Shown piece after piece: positions 6,849 through 9,087 of a stretch of DNA of 9,087 nt. Position numbers and translations under genes: made by a program. Numbering within the stretch: the stretch's first letter is position 1; the number at the start of each line of letters is the position of its first letter. The DNA is from DATAXI01 sp036266845 (GTDB lineage: Bacteria > Verrucomicrobiota > Verrucomicrobiia > Chthoniobacterales > Chthoniobacteraceae), in contig DATAXI010000177.1 in the NCBI GenBank assembly GCA_036266845.1, positions 1-9,087 of the forward strand, read 5' to 3'. The notes beneath the pieces were generated by a model that did not search any database, was not told where the DNA came from, and saw only the letters and a list, made by a program, of their open reading frames with translations.

Positions 6849-7697
6849 TTATGGTTCCGGCTGATCGGACGGCGGCTCCTCCGGTGCTTCTTCTTCCTCC
6901 TCCTCCTCCAGGATCTCCTCCTCGATGTCCCGCTGCATCTGGCGCGAGAGGAATGGCCGCAGGAAGCCGTAGAGCAAATACGCCAGGAAGAGGACCGCCG
7001 GCATCCAGAAATAATTGAGCAGGGTAAAACCGAGGATCAACACGATGGCGATAAAGCGCGGGATCGAGCGCGTCGTCCGCCAATTGAGCCCCTTGAAGCT
7101 GGGGTACTGGAAGCGGCTGAACATCATGAAAGAGAGAAAAATCAGCAGCCCCGGCAGCACCCATCTCCAGCGGCCGAGCTGCCGCTCGCTCTGCGCCAGC
7201 CACAGCATGAAAAGCGTCAACGACGCCGTGAGACCCGCCGCCGCGGGAATCGGGAAGCCGCGAAACTCCTTCGACGCGCCCGTGGGATTTGACGCCGCGA
7301 TGCAATTGAAGCGTGCCAGCCGCAGCGCCCCGCACAGGAGGTAAAGCGACGCCACCATCCAGCCGAGGGTTGGAAACTCGATGAGCACCACCTTGTAAAC
7401 CATCAACGCCGGCGCCACGCCAAAGGAGACGATATCGGCAAGGGAATCGAACTCGCGGCCGAAAGCGCTCTCGTGCCCACCCAGCCGCGCCAGCCGCCCG
7501 TCCAGCGCATCGAAGATGCAGGCCGTCAGGATGAGGATGATCGCCAGTTCAAAGAGCCATGCCGCTTCCGCCGGCGCGGAGGTCTGTAACAATGCCCCTT
7601 CGACGATCTTCAGCACCGCCACGAAACCGCACAGGAGATTTCCCGCCGTCATCAAATTCGGCAGAAGATAAATCCGCGGATTTTCGTTATCCTTCAC
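6849..7697 (-). CDS. pssA: CDP-diacylglycerol--serine O-phosphatidyltransferase (phosphatidylserine synthase)
   Basis: This inner-membrane enzyme makes phosphatidylserine from CDP-diacylglycerol and serine. Residues 63-88 carry the full CDP-alcohol phosphatidyltransferase signature: D63 and D66-G67, A70-R71, then G80, D84 and D88, the metal and CDP-binding residues. Multiple hydrophobic segments follow (about 14-32, 48-64, 90-106, 112-126, 151-169, 179-195, 213-245), fitting a multi-span protein. The start is GTG at 7697, because a strong Shine-Dalgarno (AAAGGAG) lies 6 bases upstream and the conserved NPRIYLLPNLMTAGN begins right after. The open frame runs 90 codons further upstream, but that stretch only shadows psd. 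The GTG overlaps the psd stop as GTGA. The mature length is 282 residues. The C-terminus ends in a cytoplasmic, highly acidic tail (about 257-282, Glu/Pro-rich). Its product is the substrate of the neighbouring Psd. Confidence 0.96.
   Translation of the reverse strand: MKDNENPRIYLLPNLMTAGNLLCGFVAVLKIVEGALLQTSAPAEAAWLFELAIILILTACIFDALDGRLARLGGHESAFGREFDSLADIVSFGVAPALMVYKVVLIEFPTLGWMVASLYLLCGALRLARFNCIAASNPTGASKEFRGFPIPAAAGLTASLTLFMLWLAQSERQLGRWRWVLPGLLIFLSFMMFSRFQYPSFKGLNWRTTRSIPRFIAIVLILGFTLLNYFWMPAVLFLAYLLYGFLRPFLSRQMQRDIEEEILEEEEEEEAPEEPPSDQPEP
6888..6922 (-). repeat. GAG/GAA-rich purine tract encoding the acidic tail of PssA
   Basis: The coding strand here is almost purely purine, built from repeated GAG and GAA codons around residues 259-270 of PssA (EEEILEEEEEEE). 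The tract holds several GGAGG-type, Shine-Dalgarno-like cores within about 45-80 bases of the gpmI start. Such triplet runs can change length in frame by slippage. It is a low-complexity coding repeat, not a mobile or structural element. Confidence 0.6.
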
Positions 7698-8335
7698 GCG
7701 ATCTCCTTTCGGAGCCGGGCCACTATGGTTTCGCCCCCCTTCACCCGGTCGCCCGGTTTCACCGTGATCTCGGCATCCAGAGGCAGGTAAATCTCCGTTC
7801 GCGAACCGAAGCGGATCATCCCGAAACGTTCCCCTTTCGCAACGCGGTCGCCAACTCGCGACCAGCCGACGATGCGCCGCGCGATGGCCCCGGTAATCTG
7901 CCGAACCACGAGGGTCGTCGAGCCATTGCGGAAAGCCCACGTGTGGCTTTCGTTCTGCACGGAGCACTCCGGGTTGCGGGCATCCAGAAACTTGCCGGGG
8001 TAATGTTTGGAATAGGTCACCTCGGCCTCGATGGGCGAACGGTTCGTGTGCACGTCGAAGACGGAGAGAAAAATCGCCACGCGCCGCATGGTTTCGTTCG
8101 TTACCTCGGTTTCTCCCTTCTCGATGACTTCCGCCACCACGCCATCCGCCGGGGCCGCCACCGCCTGCGGGTCAGCCGGCGCCGCCCGCTCGGGATCCCG
8201 GAAAAAATAGAACGTATATAAAATGAGCGCCAGCCCCGGCAGTGCGGCCACCGGGGTAAACAGGCCGGGTAAAATGGTGATTGCGAGGAGTACCGCGAAT
8301 ATCCAGCGGGCCTCCCGCAGCGTCTGAAGGCGCAT
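7694..8335 (-). CDS. psd: Phosphatidylserine decarboxylase, archaeal-type short form (proenzyme)
   Basis: Psd decarboxylates phosphatidylserine to phosphatidylethanolamine at the membrane, using a pyruvoyl group made by self-cleavage. The 213-residue form matches the short Psd family. Two hydrophobic segments (about 11-27 and 31-45) anchor the N-terminus, followed by FFRDPER (44-50), APADG (61-65), VFDVHTNRSP with His96 (92-101), and RFGSRTEIYLP (175-185). In that last motif Gly177-Ser178 is the expected cleavage site, with Ser178 becoming pyruvoyl. The ATG at 8335 is chosen because family members start about ten residues before the first membrane segment. An in-frame ATG at 8479 would add 48 residues that look unlike the family, and neither start has a good ribosome binding site. 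The TGA stop overlaps the pssA GTG, so the PS-making and PS-using enzymes are translationally coupled. Confidence 0.94.
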   Translation of the reverse strand: MRLQTLREARWIFAVLLAITILPGLFTPVAALPGLALILYTFYFFRDPERAAPADPQAVAAPADGVVAEVIEKGETEVTNETMRRVAIFLSVFDVHTNRSPIEAEVTYSKHYPGKFLDARNPECSVQNESHTWAFRNGSTTLVVRQITGAIARRIVGWSRVGDRVAKGERFGMIRFGSRTEIYLPLDAEITVKPGDRVKGGETIVARLRKEIA

Positions 8336-8540
8336 GAGGGCGGCAGGATAAGCAGCCGGGGCGAAAAGCGTAAAGAGCGGTCTTTGGTTTTTCCCCCGTG
8401 CGCCCGCCGCAGGTTTCCAGGCCATTCCATGCCGTAATGCGCTGAAAGCCGGGAGATTGCGGAAAGATCCTGCCGCCATTCAGCCCCCATCCACTGTTAT
8501 TTGGGGTTTCCCATTTCAATTTCCTCTCTATCTTTTCCTT
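8336..8540. promoter_or_regulatory. Divergent intergenic region between psd and the rhodanese-fusion gene
   Basis: These 205 bp separate two outward-facing genes and should hold both promoters. For psd (minus strand), TTTACG (complement of 8369-8374) and TATCCT (complement of 8345-8350), 18 bases apart, are a weak sigma70-like pair that would start transcription almost at the ATG. On the plus strand, the 27 bases before the ATG at 8541 are mostly pyrimidine (8514-8540), with TATCTT at 8529-8534 and no Shine-Dalgarno. Part of the region is an open frame for a longer Psd, so its non-coding status depends on the psd start. I see no RNA gene here. Confidence 0.35.
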
Positions 8541-9086
8541 ATGCAAGCCACCGACGCGATCACCGGCGACATGACGATGCGGGAGATTCTGGAAGTCTCT
8601 CCCGGCGCCCAGCGAGCCCTTTTTCGCAAATACCATATCGGCGGCTGCGCCTCCTGCGGATTTCGCCCGGATGAGACGCTGGCCCAGGTCTGCGCCCGCA
8701 ATGAGGAGCTGCCGGTCCATGAGGTTATCGATTACCTGCTTGCCAGCCAGGAGGAGGACCGCCGCATCCAGATCACCCCGGGAGAGTTGAACGCCGCCTT
8801 GCGCGACGGCTCGGCCCGCGTCGTGGATGTGCGGACCCGCGAGGAATTCGAGGCCGCCCGCATCGAGGGCTCCATCCTGCTGAGCCAGGATTTGATGAAC
8901 GAGATTCTCGGGAAATGGGACCGCGCGGCGCTTACCGTTTTTGTCGATCACCAGGGGCTTCGCGCAATGGATGCGGCGGCCTATTTCATCGGGCACGGCT
9001 TTGCCAATGCCCGGGCGCTCCGGGGCGGCATTGATGCCTGGAGCCAGGAGATCGATCCTTCCATCCCCCGCTATCACCTCGAGTAA
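8541..9086 (+). CDS. CxxC redox-disulfide domain (DUF1858/ScdA-N-like) fused to a rhodanese-like domain lacking the catalytic Cys
   Basis: The 181-residue protein has two parts. Residues 11-70 begin MTMREILEVSPGAQRALFRKY and carry Cys36-x-x-Cys39 in IGGCASCGF, resembling the small helical domain found in ScdA N-termini and hybrid-cluster-associated redox proteins. Residues 76-177 are a rhodanese fold: LRDGSARVVDVRTREEFEAARIEG (87-110) is the usual Asp-x-Arg and Glu-x-x-x-Gly-x-Ile-like start, and ALRGGIDAW (159-167) is the usual end. At the active loop the family normally has Cys-x-x-Gly-x-Arg; here it reads DHQGLR (136-141), with Asp136 in the Cys position. Sulfur transfer through this domain is therefore unlikely, and a binding or sensing role is possible. 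It is probably cytosolic, with no signal peptide. The ATG at 8541 is preferred over 8457, whose extra 28 residues are not domain-like. Only one base follows the stop in the window, so the downstream context is unseen. Confidence 0.88.
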   Translation: MQATDAITGDMTMREILEVSPGAQRALFRKYHIGGCASCGFRPDETLAQVCARNEELPVHEVIDYLLASQEEDRRIQITPGELNAALRDGSARVVDVRTREEFEAARIEGSILLSQDLMNEILGKWDRAALTVFVDHQGLRAMDAAAYFIGHGFANARALRGGIDAWSQEIDPSIPRYHLE

Positions 9087-9087
9087 C

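Noticed and set aside
5796..7292. Long plus-strand open frame (498 codons) opposite gpmI and pssA
   Set aside because: It spans the junction of two certain genes on the other strand and its translation has no domain-like pattern; it is a GC-driven shadow frame.
7698..7967. 90-codon N-terminal extension of PssA
   Set aside because: It lies wholly inside psd in another frame, and a strong Shine-Dalgarno directly precedes the GTG at 7697 where the conserved sequence begins.
8336..8479. 48-residue N-terminal extension of Psd starting at ATG 8479
   Set aside because: The added residues do not resemble Psd N-termini and would make the short-form enzyme unusually long. It cannot be wholly excluded, because the ATG at 8335 lacks a clear ribosome binding site.

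Overview
This is a gene-dense, GC-rich chromosomal window of housekeeping genes, with no mobile element, phage gene, RNA gene or CRISPR array that I can see. A 3-deoxy-manno-octulosonate (KDO) cytidylyltransferase points to an LPS-bearing, Gram-negative-type bacterium, and an adjacent Psd/PssA pair points to phosphatidylethanolamine membranes. The style of the long phosphohexomutase, the archaeal-type short Psd, and the redox-disulfide/rhodanese fusion make me favour the Verrucomicrobiota (PVC group). That assignment is inference from memory of these families, not a search result.

Layout. Positions 1-1939 (+): the 3' end of kdsB, then pyrG (CTP synthase). These form a natural pair, because PyrG makes the CTP that KdsB consumes to activate KDO. 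Positions 1947-2837 (-): a class I SAM-dependent rRNA methyltransferase of the RlmI/RlmK type, convergent with pyrG and separated from it by only 7 bp. Positions 2884-5176 (+): a long phosphoglucomutase/phosphomannomutase followed 10 bp later by a small uncharacterised basic protein, probably one transcript. Positions 5177-5303: a 127 bp convergent intergenic region with two strong inverted repeats. Positions 5304-8335 (-): a tight block transcribed psd -> pssA -> gpmI. psd and pssA overlap by 4 bp (GTGA) and pssA and gpmI are 3 bp apart. Positions 8336-8540: a divergent intergenic region. Positions 8541-9086 (+): a small CxxC domain fused to a rhodanese-like domain whose expected catalytic cysteine is an aspartate.

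Functional picture. The window joins envelope precursor supply (CTP, CMP-KDO, sugar phosphates, PS to PE) with lower glycolysis (GpmI) and rRNA modification. I do not see a coherent new defence or mobile system. The most unusual items are the Cys-lacking rhodanese fusion, the unrecognised 105-residue protein behind the phosphohexomutase, the translationally linked psd-pssA-gpmI arrangement, and the structured intergenic region at 5196-5286.
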